NCBI GenBank assembly: GCA_032358255.1
Contig: JAULBX010016860.1
Span: 25,711-89,710 of the forward strand
Length of the DNA stretch: 64,000 bases
Reading direction: 5' to 3'
DNA from: Heterotrichella gracilis
Lineage: Eukaryota; Sar; Xanthophyceae; Tribonematales; Xanthonemataceae
Numbering within the stretch: the first letter of the stretch is position 1; each line of letters opens with the position of its first letter. A model generated the notes under the pieces. The model ran no database searches, was not told the DNA's origin, and saw only the letters and a list, made by a program, of their open reading frames with translations. Positions 23,856 through 35,357 of the stretch are shown here, one piece after another. The translations under genes and the position numbers were made by a program.

Positions 23856-26800
23856 ATGGCTTGTGCACCTGGCCCAGCTGGTGGAGGCCCCCAGCAGGCA
23901 GCAGAGGCACTGTACAGCCTCCCTGGAGCAGCCAGTGACCCTGCTCTGGTTGCCGTGTACAACTTCAAGGGAGGGGTGGCCAAGTCAACCACCACCGTCA
24001 ACCTGGCTGCAGCCCTGGTGCACAAGGGCCACAAGGTGCTCCTAGTGGATGCAGACGCCCAGTGCAACGTCACCAAGTTCTTCCAGCCCCTGCCTGAGGA
24101 CTTGGATACTGTCAGCGAGACCGTACACCCATTAGAGGACAGGTAAAGGTTTGCCTCCCGGTGCCACAGTGACTGCAGTGAAGTGCTGGCTAGGGACATG
24201 AAGTGCCCTTGACACGGTTCCTATTTTGAATTTTCAAGCGCATGGGTTGTGCCTGAAACTGCAGAACTGGCCCAGCAAAGCGGTCCCGGCAGTGCAGTTT
24301 AGCTTGTTTACCCATGGGCTGTCAAGAAGTAAGGAATAGAAAGCGCCAGGCAGGCAAAGAATCCAACCGTTGTTCCTGCCAGGTGTCAAGCCCTTGTGTG
24401 TGCAGGTACCCTCACCTGCGCCCCATCAAATCAGACCGCCTGCCCCGGGGCCTGGACCCCCTGAGCGCGGATTTTGTGGTAAACGACCAGTGGCTGCAGG
24501 GCACCGACTCCCTGCTCACCCTGCTCAGGAAATTTGAATCCGGCATCCCAGCAAGGTGTGGGCTTACTTGGCTGCATAGCCTGCTCCGCATGGCCTGGCT
24601 GGAGGGAACAGGCTCCTTTGAACGCCCTGATGAGCCATTAGTATAATCAGGCACAGAAGCTGGACGCATGGCCCATGCACCCCGGTGTTCCTTTGCCCGT
24701 GTAGTACTGATAAATCACTCAGATTTGCTCTGAGCTGGGCCTGCTCTTACCTTCAATTCCAACCACCCATAGCACCCATTTTATCCCTGGCCCAGCTCCT
24801 CCGATTGGCTGCCCAACCCCACCCCCGTGAATGAGGATGACTACCATGGCCGTCTGCAGCTGCTGCCCGGCCACCCCAAGCTGTTCACGCAGATGGGGCC
24901 CAGCTTCACGCAGTACCTAGACACAGCCATGGAGCTCACCATGCTGGCGTGCTTCAGGTGGGGCGGTGGGGGGCACATGAGGCACATGGATCCAGGAGAG
25001 GAAGGGTGCACATGCAGGCTCCCAGAAGGTGCATAAGAGTGGTCACATGGGCGACATGGAGCCAGCTGGGGTGGGGATGCATGGGGCCACCATGTGGGGA
25101 CGCCATGTGAGGACATGATGGCACAGCTGGGACAGCAAAAATCAAAGGGGGTCAACCTTGGCAATGGAGCGTAGCTGACACCCGCCAAAATGGCTTGCAT
25201 GATGCTGTTTTTTAATGCTTTTCCACATGACATGTAATATGCTTGCTGGTCAAATGATATGATAGCGTCCAGCCATGCTTCATTGCACTACGCGGCACCT
25301 GCGTGCAATGCATGCATTGGCAATCCTTTTAGTTATTTGCTAGTAAGCTTTTAGCTAGTAATGCGCGTCTCAGGTATCTTCATTAGCTGAGCTTACTGAA
25401 CTATGCAAATGCATGAACCATGGACACACATCAAATTATCAAAATGCATGCACACCCTCCCCGCCGCAGGCTGTCCCTGGTGCGCTTGGCCCAGCACCAC
25501 GGCTTCCACTACGTGCTTGTTGACCTTGGCCTCAACGAGCAGTACATGGCCAAGGTGTTCATCACGTCCTGCGACTACATCCTGCCGCCGGTGGACTGCT
25601 CCTTCTTCAGCGCCAGTGCGGTGGACACGCTGCTCAACACGATGCTGCCGGAGTGGATGAGGTGGGGGATCTGTTTGCAAGTATCCACTTCAGAAAATAT
25701 GTACAATAAACAAATGCAAAAAAATAATAATACACTATTGGAGAAAGAGGTAGCAAAGATGGACCTCGTGTGTGTATTGCATGGTTGCAGCTACTTGTAC
25801 ATATTTAACGTGCATGCATGTGCCCCATGGGCTAGCCGATGCTCGGTCATGCCCCTGGAAATACCACCAGCAGCATGCGCGCTCTCGGTACGCATGTGCA
25901 CCCCTGCTCCTATTGTGCTGCTCAGCGCCCTGCGCGATGCCAGGGAGGCTACTACGTATATATTCAGTATTTATTCAGTATTTATTTTGCCAACCCTCCC
26001 TGAACCCATCGTGCAGGTGGCACTCCGCCAAGGTGGCCAGCCTGGCCCAGCGCACCAACGCGGCGCAGCGCGACTTTGGCCTGGCCTTCAACCCCCACTT
26101 CCCGCGCCTGCTGCCTTTCCTTGCGCACATGTTCCCGGAGCACGAGGCGCAGAAGCAGCGGGGCAAGCAGGGGGGCCGCGGCGTGCGCATGGTTGGGTGG
26201 AGCCAGGCGTCCCTCATTGAGACATGCAAGCTGTGTACAGTGCAGCCAAGCGTGCCGCCACAGGTATGAGGGGTAATCTGCAGGCACACAAACCACTGTA
26301 ACAGGCGACGATGCCCAGGTGCATCTGCTAACAGTCGCATAATGTATCCATCGCATTGCTCGTGTGCCAAGACGCTGGTGCATGACATCCACTTACAATG
26401 CCCTCACTGCTTGCTGTACTTACTGCCAACACCTTGCATTCCTTGCATGTCCAACCATGGGTCCCATCTTGATAGACGCTTTCCTCTGCCTGGTTGGCGT
26501 CTCAGCAAGATCGTGCAACACAGTGTACACATTGAATTACCCTGAGTACCCTGATTGCCCAGCATGCTTACCACGCTCTCCCTGGGTGTCAGGTGCAAGC
26601 GCTGTACATCCCCAGCGGGGGGGAGATGGCCATTGCGTTCTGCAAGTACCTGTCCACCATGGCCATCTCGCAGGAGCTGGTGAGGGGGCACACCACAGCA
26701 AAGCATACCACACCACACCACACCACCAACTGCTTGCAAGCTTGACACCCCACGTAGTGCATGCATGTGGTGGATGCGGTGGTCTAGATTGCTGTGCAGT

Positions 26801-29213
26801 GTTAGCATGCATGCATAGTTGACAGTGTGACTGAGGTCACACTGCCTCCGTTACCATCTGTACTGAGCTGGGTACAGATGGTAGCGCTACCTGTCCCAGT
26901 ATGCGGTGCACTTGACAGCACAGAAGTAGGCAATGTGAGCCATGGCCCACCATCTAGGCCATTCACCATGAGGAAAGCGATTGCCATCTCCCTTCCTCCC
27001 CATTTTGCCGTCCTCACACATCCTCTCCTCCCCTGAACCCCACCCCATTCCACCCCCCTCCACCTCAGGGCCGCCCCGTGATCGACCTCCGCCCTGCACA
27101 CCTGGAAGATTACTTTGCTGACAAGCAGGTGCACAGCCAGGAGAGCAGCATCACGCAGGACAGGTACTGGCAGGGGTCATTGAGGGCGATAACAAGCAGT
27201 CACTCATGGCCTCCTAGCAATCCAAGTCCACTCCATGATGTCACCACTGACAGGCAACATTCAAACAAACAAACAAAAGGCATTCCCAGCCGTCATCGCC
27301 TTCTTGCCTTGTGTGCCCCTGAAGAGCACACAATTGAGACACTAAGTCCACAATGTCATGACTAGTAGAGTGAGATAATAAGTCTCGCATGCTGGAAATA
27401 TCAGACAACAATGCAGGAAAATGAGCAACATTCAAAAGGTTTCCTGTGATGTACTCTTTTACGCTAGAATGTCACCTCAAAAGATTGTGCTGCAGGCCAC
27501 AGTGGGGAGGAATCCCTCTTGCGTTTCTCCCTGCGTCCACTACCAAGTGCTGTCTTCAGGGACAGGCCTAGACATGCACTGTGCTTTTTTATTAATCTAT
27601 CCTAACTTGCCGTTGATTTGACATGATTTTCTATACATATAATTTATTTATTAAAATATTAGTACAATCTATAATAGAAGCTGGGATGTTTTGTTTAATG
27701 CATTAAAAAAAAAACATTATCCATCTGCAGGTTCAAAGAGGAGACGCGCTACGCACGTGACAAGTACCTGTCGCTGGCGGACTTTGTGGTGAATGCGCAT
27801 GCAGCAGTGCAGGCGGAGCGGGGAGCGGGGCAGGCAGCTGCCAGCATACCTCCCGTACCCACAGGCCCCAGGCTCCAGCCTATGCACCCCTGCAGGGCGG
27901 TTGCTTGCAAGCAGGTGGCAGCAGGCGGTGGTGGGTGTGGTGCAGGTGGCGGTGGCGGTGGTGGCAGAGCGAGGGGCAAGAAGGCGCCAGTGGCTGCAGC
28001 TGGTGCAGTGCGGTGCGCCCCTGGGCGGGGGCCGGTGACGCGTGGCAGGGCGGCAGCTGAGGTAGCTGATGCGGCTATCGGGGTGGAGGAGCAGGGGGGG
28101 GGGGTGGCGGAGGAGGAGCAGGTGCGGGCTGTGGGGGAGGAGGTGGGAGTTCTGGGGGTGGGAGCGGAGGAGGAAAGGGGGGAGGAGGAAGAGGGGCATG
28201 TGATGGGGAATCCATTGCAGAAGGGCAGCCCTGCAGGCACCACAGGGTATGCAGGTGTGCAGGAAGGGGAGGGGTGGGGTAGCTGGAGCGGGGGGCGTGG
28301 TGGGCTGGCGGGGCGTGCGGGTGAGTCGCAGCCTGATTCCGGAGTTGTGCCAGAGTCGCCAAGCGAGGTGGTTGGTCGTGGAGCAGCGGCGAGGAGCGCA
28401 CAGGTCCCCCTCACGCGCCTGCGCCATGTGCCAGGGCTCAGCATCCAGGACCAACAGGAGGGACTAGAGGGGCACGGGGCAGCCAGCAACCTCCTTGCGG
28501 TGCGCGGTGCAGCCACCACCACCACCGGTGCCCAAACCTGCACCATCCCGCCCCGCGACCCCCGCAGGCATCCGCCACCACCTGCACCCAATGCCCCGCC
28601 CGGCCACCCCGCACCCCGGGCAACTGCACCCCTGGACCCGCGCCTCCTCATGGGGCTGGCGTGGGGGGTGCTGCATGGCCTGGCACACTGCAGCGGGCCA
28701 GGAGCCCAGCCCAGGGCTGGGACATATGATCACGGTGACGGGGAGGATCTGTGCCGGGACCCGCGCTCTGTGGACCACCGCTCCCAGTCCTTGAAGAGGG
28801 GGGGCATCCTGCCTCAGGTGCCGCTAGTGGCGCAGGGGGCGTCAGCAGAGGGGGAGTGCCACCCACCTGCAGGCGCCTCTCCGGCAACTGCTGCGCGTGC
28901 GCAGGCGGGCAACGTCACTACCTCCCTGCCACGACTCAGCTCCCTCAACTTGGGGCCCATTGCGCAGCGCGCGGTAGCACATGTGCTGGCGGGGGCGGAA
29001 GGGGCAGCAGGTGTCAGTCCGGGTGTGGGTGCGCAGCTGGTGCAGGATGAGGTGGTGGTGCGCAGCGTGCAGGTGGCGGGGGATGGCATGGCCGAGGCTC
29101 TGCTCTGCTCTGGCATTGTGGGTGGAGATGGTGATGGTGGTGATGGTGCAGGCAAGAGGAAGCGCACGAGGGGCGGCGTGAAGGGCAATTGGCACTGGTC
29201 ATGTGCGCGGTAG
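23856..29213 (+). CDS. ParA/MinD-like P-loop ATPase with long disordered C-terminal extension
   Basis: Eight exons with consistent phases: 23856-24142, 24406-24555, 24796-24957, 25470-25661, 26017-26263, 26593-26679, 27069-27163, 27731-29213; 900 residues. Residues 38-45 read KGGVAKST, the deviant Walker A of the ParA/MinD/Soj family but with Ala in place of the usual Gly before the catalytic Lys. LLVDADAQCNVTKFF is the switch I (A') region, and HYVLVDLGLNEQYMAKVF with CDYILPPVDCSFFS corresponds to the Walker B region. The ATPase-like part ends around residue 410. The last exon adds roughly 490 residues rich in Gly, Ala, Glu and Pro with no recognised domain, and a basic KRKRTRGG near the C-terminus that could be a nuclear signal. 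In bacteria such ATPases move plasmids or position division proteins; the algal role is unknown. An in-frame upstream ATG at 23814 overlaps an acceptor-like site, so 23856 is preferred. Confidence 0.85.
26824..26883. repeat. Two adjacent perfect hairpins in ParA-like intron
   Basis: The first is an 8-bp stem, agtgtgac…gtcacact (26824-26843), with loop tgag. The second is a 12-bp stem, taccatctgtac (26852-26863) and its complement (26872-26883), with an 8-nt loop that also begins tgag. Both lie in intron 26680-27068. Confidence 0.85.
27266..27424 (-). mobile_element. 5'-truncated LINE-like retrotransposon fragment with 12-bp target-site duplication
   Basis: On the minus strand this 159-bp piece encodes SMRDLLSHSTSHDIVDLV and nearby residues, nearly the same as the C-terminus of the LINE-like ORF at 63662-63946. 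It ends in a TTTG-type tail. It is flanked by the perfect 12-bp direct repeat gcaacattcaaa at 27254-27265 and 27425-27436. Truncation at the 5' side plus a target-site duplication is the signature of target-primed reverse transcription. The insertion lies in the last intron of the ParA-like gene and leaves its splice sites intact. Confidence 0.9.
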
Positions 29214-30944
29214 TACACATGTCACCACATCATTACCTGCAGTGCCTGCACATTGATGCATTATGAAGTACTATACTGGTCTTACCAATAAATCTAATGG
29301 ACTACTTTTGGGGCCGGGTGGTTGCAAAATTTGCAAAGATTTATCACTGTTTCCCATGATAATGGTTTAGAGCTCCTAGTGTTTGGGCTTCTATTCCTCT
29401 GTGAGTGGCATTGCCAATCGTTTGTGGGTACGCATCTCTCGCGTGATACTCGTAACTTTTGGGGCAATGTCCCACTCTATTTCATGATTTCCGTGATTTG
29501 GGGTATTGGAAGTAAAATGCTTTTAAATTAATGAGTATGGATGAGCTCCGCCCGGGCTTGCGTCGGCTGTGTGCCTAACTAGCGAGGATGTTTATAACTA
29601 ATAGGCCATGCCTAACTGGCAGGCAACTTTTTAACTAGTATGCCCTGCTGGCAGTGCCAATGATTATTCCGAATTCATGGCCAGTAATTTAAAGTAATTA
29701 TGTCAGGCGTGCCAGGGGAACAAGTTTAGGCGTTAAGTCCCCAGCCAGGCGTGCGCCGTATTCAATCATCGCGCAATGAAAGGGTGCCATTTATTATTAA
29801 TTTTCAATTGCCATAATTCATGGCAATATAAATGACAATCAATGATTCATCGTGCCAGTGGCACAGCGACTGGCTACTAGCACTGTCACAAAATTTGGAA
29901 TCATTGATTGCATTGTCAATGAGTGGGCTATGTACTACTAGCCTGGCTAGTTACTACCAGCCAGGCTACAGTAACTGCACAGTGGCTACATAGCCACAAT
30001 GATCAATGACATTCAAGTCGACTGGATCCATTAATTGCATACCAAAGATGAACGCTGCGTAGCGCATGCGGCATGCGTGATGAGCGTTGCAAGATTGCAG
30101 TTTTTGCATGATATCGATATGATCATATCGGATTTGCAATTATTGCAACTTTTATTTCAATGACCACCGATTCAGAATTCAACTGATAAGTTTTTTCAAT
30201 GGGGAGCGTCTGATTTGGGCACAGGCTGACTCAGAACCTTAGTTGGACACTCGTCTTTCTGAATCAGTCACCTGGTGGTCCATCCCTTGCCAATGGCATT
30301 GCGTAATAGTTACAAAGGTATATATAACAGCAAATACTATGCAAAAAACACCTGCAAGATTCATTCACAACCCCATTGATAAAATGAGCTTCAAACAAGA
30401 TACAATGGCACACACCATCTCAGTAACCGTTCAGGCTGGCTGGTCTAGAGACTAGACCATTCCCATGATTCGTGGCAGCAAACTTGTTCATCATAATGCC
30501 AGAGTGCGCCTTTCAATTGGCTGCATGAACCATGGCATGGGCCACGTCAGCCGCTGCAATGCCATTGGGGCAATTTAAAGCTGGCAGCACGTGCATCATG
30601 TCAGTATTAGTCCCCATGGCAATGCAGGGCATGGGGAGAGGTGGGCCAAATTCGCATGAACCTGGGAACCCTTTACCTATGTAACAGTGAGGTGAAACCA
30701 TATCCATCGTGATGCCGCAAGCTGGGTCGCCATCCGCAACCTGGGATCCTCCACCGCAGGCACCTCCCAGCTGTTTGCAAAAGGATGAACCCCAGCCAAG
30801 GGGTGTCCTCACATTGCCAGGAGTGCGTGGCCCCAGGGGGGGAATCACACCCACACCCCAGGTAGCTGCGTACCCGTGCTGGCAGCCTTCCCCATGGGTT
30901 TGATCCCCCTCGCAGGATTTTGAGGATTAGGAGGAGAGGGGGCA
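29214..30944. other. Intergenic region between convergent ParA-like and AP-2 mu genes, rich in inverted repeats
   Basis: An AATAAA at 29287-29292 lies just after the ParA-like stop and could be its polyadenylation signal. From about 29570 to 30200 the sequence is AT-rich and full of short inverted and repeated words (catgg, ggctag, caatgatt, gatatcgatat). No coding exon is supported. Confidence 0.5.
29922..29997. repeat. Nested fold-back (cruciform-like) sequence
   Basis: An inner perfect 10-bp inverted repeat (29939-29948 with 29959-29968, tagcctggct and complement) lies inside an outer pair, 29923-29934 and 29987-29997. The outer pair is gtggctatgta-like with a single bulged G. Further weak complementarity (caatgat/atcattg words) extends outward. 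This resembles a foldback or MITE relic. Confidence 0.75.
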
Positions 30945-33900
30945 TCACACGCGCACCAGGTAGTCTCCCGACTTGCATATTTTGCGCACCCACTTGTCCA
31001 CCTTGTAGTTTGACTTCTCCCACACCTTGAGGTACTGCACGCGCAGCCCGCTGGCGCTGTACATAGGTACCTGCAGGGGGGTGGGGGGTGGGGGGTGGGT
31101 GGCCAGGAGGATAAGGGCGGTATGTAGTGCAAGGGGACAATACACCCTCTGATCATAACGCATCCTCCAGGCGGGCTGGTGGCCCTTTCTGGAATTGGCA
31201 ACTACAAGCATCCGCACATGTGGTCCATACAACTACATAAGCCAACGTTGCCCTAGCAATTCTACCCACCACCTGCGCATATTGACCTGCACCAGGACGT
31301 GTGGCCTGGTCCGCAGCCTCGTATCAGGCGAGGTAGCTATGAACCATACACTCCGCCTCCCTCGACGATGCACACATACACACAGCACACACATCCTCCC
31401 CCCACACATACGCACATTGAACTGCATCTGTATGGGCGGCCTGCTCCACGTCTTCTTGTCCCGCGTGGTTGTGATGAGCGTGACGTCGCCAGCCAGCGAC
31501 GCCTCCTGGTTGCCCGGGAAGCGCTTGATCTTCCACACCACGGCCTTGCGCTTGGTATCGTACTTGGCCTTGCCTGGGGGATGGGCAGGGGGGTGCAAGG
31601 TGGGGAAAGCAGGAGAGAATGGCGGTGGTACCCACTTGCAAGAAGCAAACGCATTGCATGTCAACGTGTGCTGGGGGGTCCAAGCCCGCCTCCACACACC
31701 ACCTTCCTAGGATGGGCGGCGCAACATGCAGCGCGTGGGGAGTGGCTACCGGGATATGCAGCACAATTGTGCAGGACATCGGAAAGGTTTTGAGGGGCAT
31801 GTATTGCTTATAATGATTGCTGGGTATGCGGAGCCCCAGATAGATTTTGCAGGGCGTGCATGGTTTTGCCATAGATGCCTGGCAACCCCTCAATTCCCCC
31901 CTATGATTTCTGCACCCTTACCCAGGCTTGTCTGCATGTCTGCGCTTGCTGCGTTCTCCGGCACGGGTATGATGACCAGCACGTTGAGCGCATGCATCTT
32001 GCTGTTGAAGGTGCTCTTGATCTTGATGTTCACCTGGGGGGGCAAACTGGTGCTCAGGGTCTTGTATACGGCTGTCTGAAGTGCTGGCAGAGATGCTCAT
32101 GCAGGTGCTGCAGCGATAATGCAGCGTGCACTTTAATATGAACGCTTGGTTTGGAGAGGGCTGGCGTCACCCCAGCGGAACCCTGCCCTGCACCCGCCTA
32201 CAACCATTCTCCATCATGATGGGTGCAGTGTATCAAAATCACGCCCTCCATGCTCCCGGGCTGTCAACCTAACTAGGGTTTTGGACAAGGATTCACGCAA
32301 AATAACGTGCAGCTGTGTCCTATGTTTTGCACAGTGCTGGTGCCTAGGGTGGTGTCCACGAACCCCTCATCCCTACCAGCGTGCTGCAGTGCTACATCAT
32401 GATGGGGGCGGCCTAATTATTAGTATTATTATTATCCCATGCGGCCTTGGTCAGCAATGCCCCCTGTGCTGTCTGGACCCAGGTGCTCTCAATGAAATTC
32501 CTGCAATGAAAGGGTTTTCACATGCGCAGGGGCACTGCTCCCCTCTTACCTCCACCCGCGTGCGTCCGTGCTCGGTGATGATGGGTGCGATCTTGAAGGG
32601 CACGCTCACCCCCTCCGTGCTGCGGTACTTCATCAGCTCAAACTCGCCGTCTGGGGGCACAAAGGACACCACCTTCTCGGCGTTGAAGCGACCAAGGTTG
32701 ACGCACTGGTGGAAGGTCACGTCCTGCAGGGGGTGGGCGTGGGGGGAGGGGGGCTTCAGGATGTGCATGCACACTTGCATGCGTGTAGCACAGGGTTATG
32801 TCTATGCCATGCATTAAGAGCTTGGGGTTTCTACCCTGGGTGTTGGGGGTTCCAAGGCAGCAATGTTCCCGTTATGCAAAGGGAAGCAGGTTCAAGTGCA
32901 TTGCCCCAGACATGGGTATAATGCCCTTTAGCCCCCCATCTTGTTGTATCAGCACGGTCCCCACACCATGATGGCACAAGTGTCCACATTTCCTCGCCCA
33001 CCACCACACAATGCCCCCAACAATACCGCCAGTAAACACCACCAATGACACTTCTACAGGGTTCCCTTGCCAACCCTGCAAACACCCAAATCCTAACTCC
33101 CAGAGTCTGGGACCTAGACGCGCCTAGGACCCGCTCACCTCCACCTTGTCGTTCAGCCCAATCTTGACATCCGGCATGCCCGACAGGAATGCCTTCATGG
33201 CCACCCGCCCCACCACGTCGCTGCGCAGGGTGGTGCCCTTTGAGCTCAGCAGCAGGTTCACCTGGGGAAGGTGGTGGGGGAGTAGGGATTGAATGCGGGG
33301 ATGGGGATGGTACATGGGGTGGAGTGGGGTTGACGCGCAGGGACACCTGGCTTGCGGGGGCTTGAGAGAGAATGCGGCGGGTATCCATTAACCCTTTACT
33401 AATTAGCATTGTATGGCAGATAGCATAAGAAAGCATAAGCATACAGCCCCGCCTCGATTGCCGACATGACATGACCCATGGGTAGGGTTTTAGGGTTTAG
33501 GGTTTTACCTGCTCGATCACGTCCAAGAACACCTCGTTCTTCTTGTACTTGAGCCCCTCCTTACGCCAACCAACAGCACCAGTCACCTGCGCACGGCGTG
33601 CGGGCTAGAGTCAGGGAACACGGTACAGGTGTGCGCATAAGGCGGGGTGTGCAGGGTGTGCAGGGTGTGCAGGCAGGGTGTGCAGGCAGGCCCACACCAA
33701 GGCAGGCTTCAGGCATTGTGAGCGCATGTTTTGGGGTTTAGGGATTGTGGCCCCACCTGCAGCGTTGACGCCGCCGCCTCCTGCTCCCGCTTGAGCCTCG
33801 CCCGCTCCGTGATGTTGCCCTTCTGGAACACGTACGTCTTCAGGATGGCCGGGTCGCACACCTGGGTAGAGGTGAAAAAAAACAATCAGGCAATTTCAAC

Positions 33901-35357
33901 TATGCATGCCCTTTGCTGTCGTGGGCTGTGTTCCAGCTGGGCACCTGGCGCTCACCAACTATGCAAGTCCACCTCTGGCCGCTTGCTTGGGCGGGGCCAC
34001 TCAGCGCACCTGGTCCACCCCTCACACGCCGCCCACCGCCCACATGGTGTGCCCACCCGCCCCACCCCCGCCTCCCTCACCATTCCTAGCGGGGTTGCCC
34101 CACCCTCCCTGGACATGTGCCACTTGCCCCCAGCGCCCCTACCTGTGGGTATCCAAAGTCCAGAATTTCGTCCAGCAGCTCGTAAATGAGCACGAAGTTG
34201 TTTTTGATGGCCTGCTCGTTGCACTCGCCGCCAAAGTAGGACTGCAGGAGGGCGGTGATCTGCAGGCGGGTGGGGGGGTGGGGTAAGGTGGCGTGTGGGG
34301 TGCGTGCGCGTACAAGGCAGTGGGTGCATGGACGTGGTGCTGCTGGTGCTGAGGTGAGTGCGGGCTGCCTGGAAGGGTGGTGCCACTTCAGAGGTTGGGT
34401 GGCTGTTCCTGTCAGTGGAAATCAGTGCAGCTGGGTTGCTGGAAGGGACCGGCACACTGCTTCCCACCAATTAACAACTGTCAGCGACAGCTGTGCTGTG
34501 CTTGCAAAAGGAAACCAGCACATACCACAACCACCACTTTCCCTTGTACCAATGCAGCGCGCATTTGCAGGAAGGCCCCAGCTGGGTTTTAGCATGTGGG
34601 AGGGTCCTGCTGAGCGCATCCAGTGCAGGTGCTTTTGTTGCAACGCTTGTTGCACACATTGCATAAACAAGGAACTGTATGAGGGCCCCCACCGCAGTTG
34701 AAATGCAAAAGGAAGGAGCTGTTCTCGTACAGTGGGGTTCTCTACTGACCTGTGTCAGGAAGTTCATGGCAAGCATGGAGTTGCAGTTGCTCTTGACGCA
34801 GGCCAGGATGTAGATGTCGTTGTGGCGGAGGTACTGGAAGCTGGTGGTGCCCAGCGTCCGAACAGGGGCTGCGCTGGCTGCGTCGGGGTCCTTGACACGT
34901 AGGATGTGCGTCTTGAAGGCTTGTGCAACGTTTCGCCTAAAACGAAAGTGGCCAGAGAAATGGATGTGAATGACACATGGGATGTGGACCACCACCCTAA
35001 TAGCACTTTCTGTATCGTTCCGCAGCCAAACGTCAACCATACCATCCTATACCTTGGGCAACGTAACCAAGGCTGTGTATACTGAAGGACTGTGCGATAT
35101 GGTTTGCCAGACACGGTTGGCGACCCCGAGTGAAACCACAGGCGATTTTATATGCATCTCACACCCAAAGTTCTACCATCGCGTCCAAGAACCCTTTTAC
35201 GCAACAAGGGCAAGGAACGAGGCTGTCTGTCACGGGATCAAGAGTAAGGATCACTGGTTTCCCCGTCAACTCACTCGACGTCATCGCGGTATCTCCTCTC
35301 GATGAGCACGTCCCCCTTCAGGTTGAGGAAGCACAATGCCCCACAGATGCAGGCCAT
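30945..35357 (-). CDS. AP2M: AP-2 clathrin adaptor complex subunit mu
   Basis: Ten exons in transcript order: 35275-35357, 34750-34936, 34143-34259, 33757-33861, 33509-33586, 33139-33261, 32550-32723, 31922-32033, 31416-31573, 30945-31070. They give 1263 nt and 420 residues, close to the family length. Exon 1 encodes [21 protein letters not shown], the longin-like N-terminus. Exon 3 has [20 protein letters not shown]. The mu homology domain follows from [23 protein letters not shown] to [15 protein letters not shown]. Residues that form the YxxPhi cargo pocket in animal mu2 are present: F and D of NEVFLD, K of SGMPDVKIG, and W and R of [18 protein letters not shown] and [20 protein letters not shown] favour AP-2 mu over AP-1 or AP-4 mu. 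The protein links cargo tails and membrane phosphoinositides to clathrin at the plasma membrane. Confidence 0.95.
32182..32600 (-). repeat. Three spaced copies of the AP-2 mu exon 7 donor end
   Basis: The exon 7 end (about 32550-32600, containing gatgatgggtgcgatctt on the plus strand) is echoed in the next intron around 32369-32413 and 32190-32240. The anchors (catgatggg) are 179 and 183 bp apart. The copies are degenerate and non-coding. They suggest decayed tandem duplication of about 180 bp spanning an exon/intron boundary. Confidence 0.6.
33643..33690. repeat. Short minisatellite (gggtgtgca unit) in AP-2 mu intron
   Basis: Four imperfect units of gggtgtgca with variable caggcag spacers lie in the intron between exons 4 and 5 (33587-33756). 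Confidence 0.85.

Noticed and set aside
27749-28651. 300-residue antisense ORF opposite the ParA-like last exon
   Set aside because: It is proline-rich and low in complexity, lies exactly antisense to a spliced in-frame exon, and has no recognisable motif. It is a by-product of GC-rich codon use.
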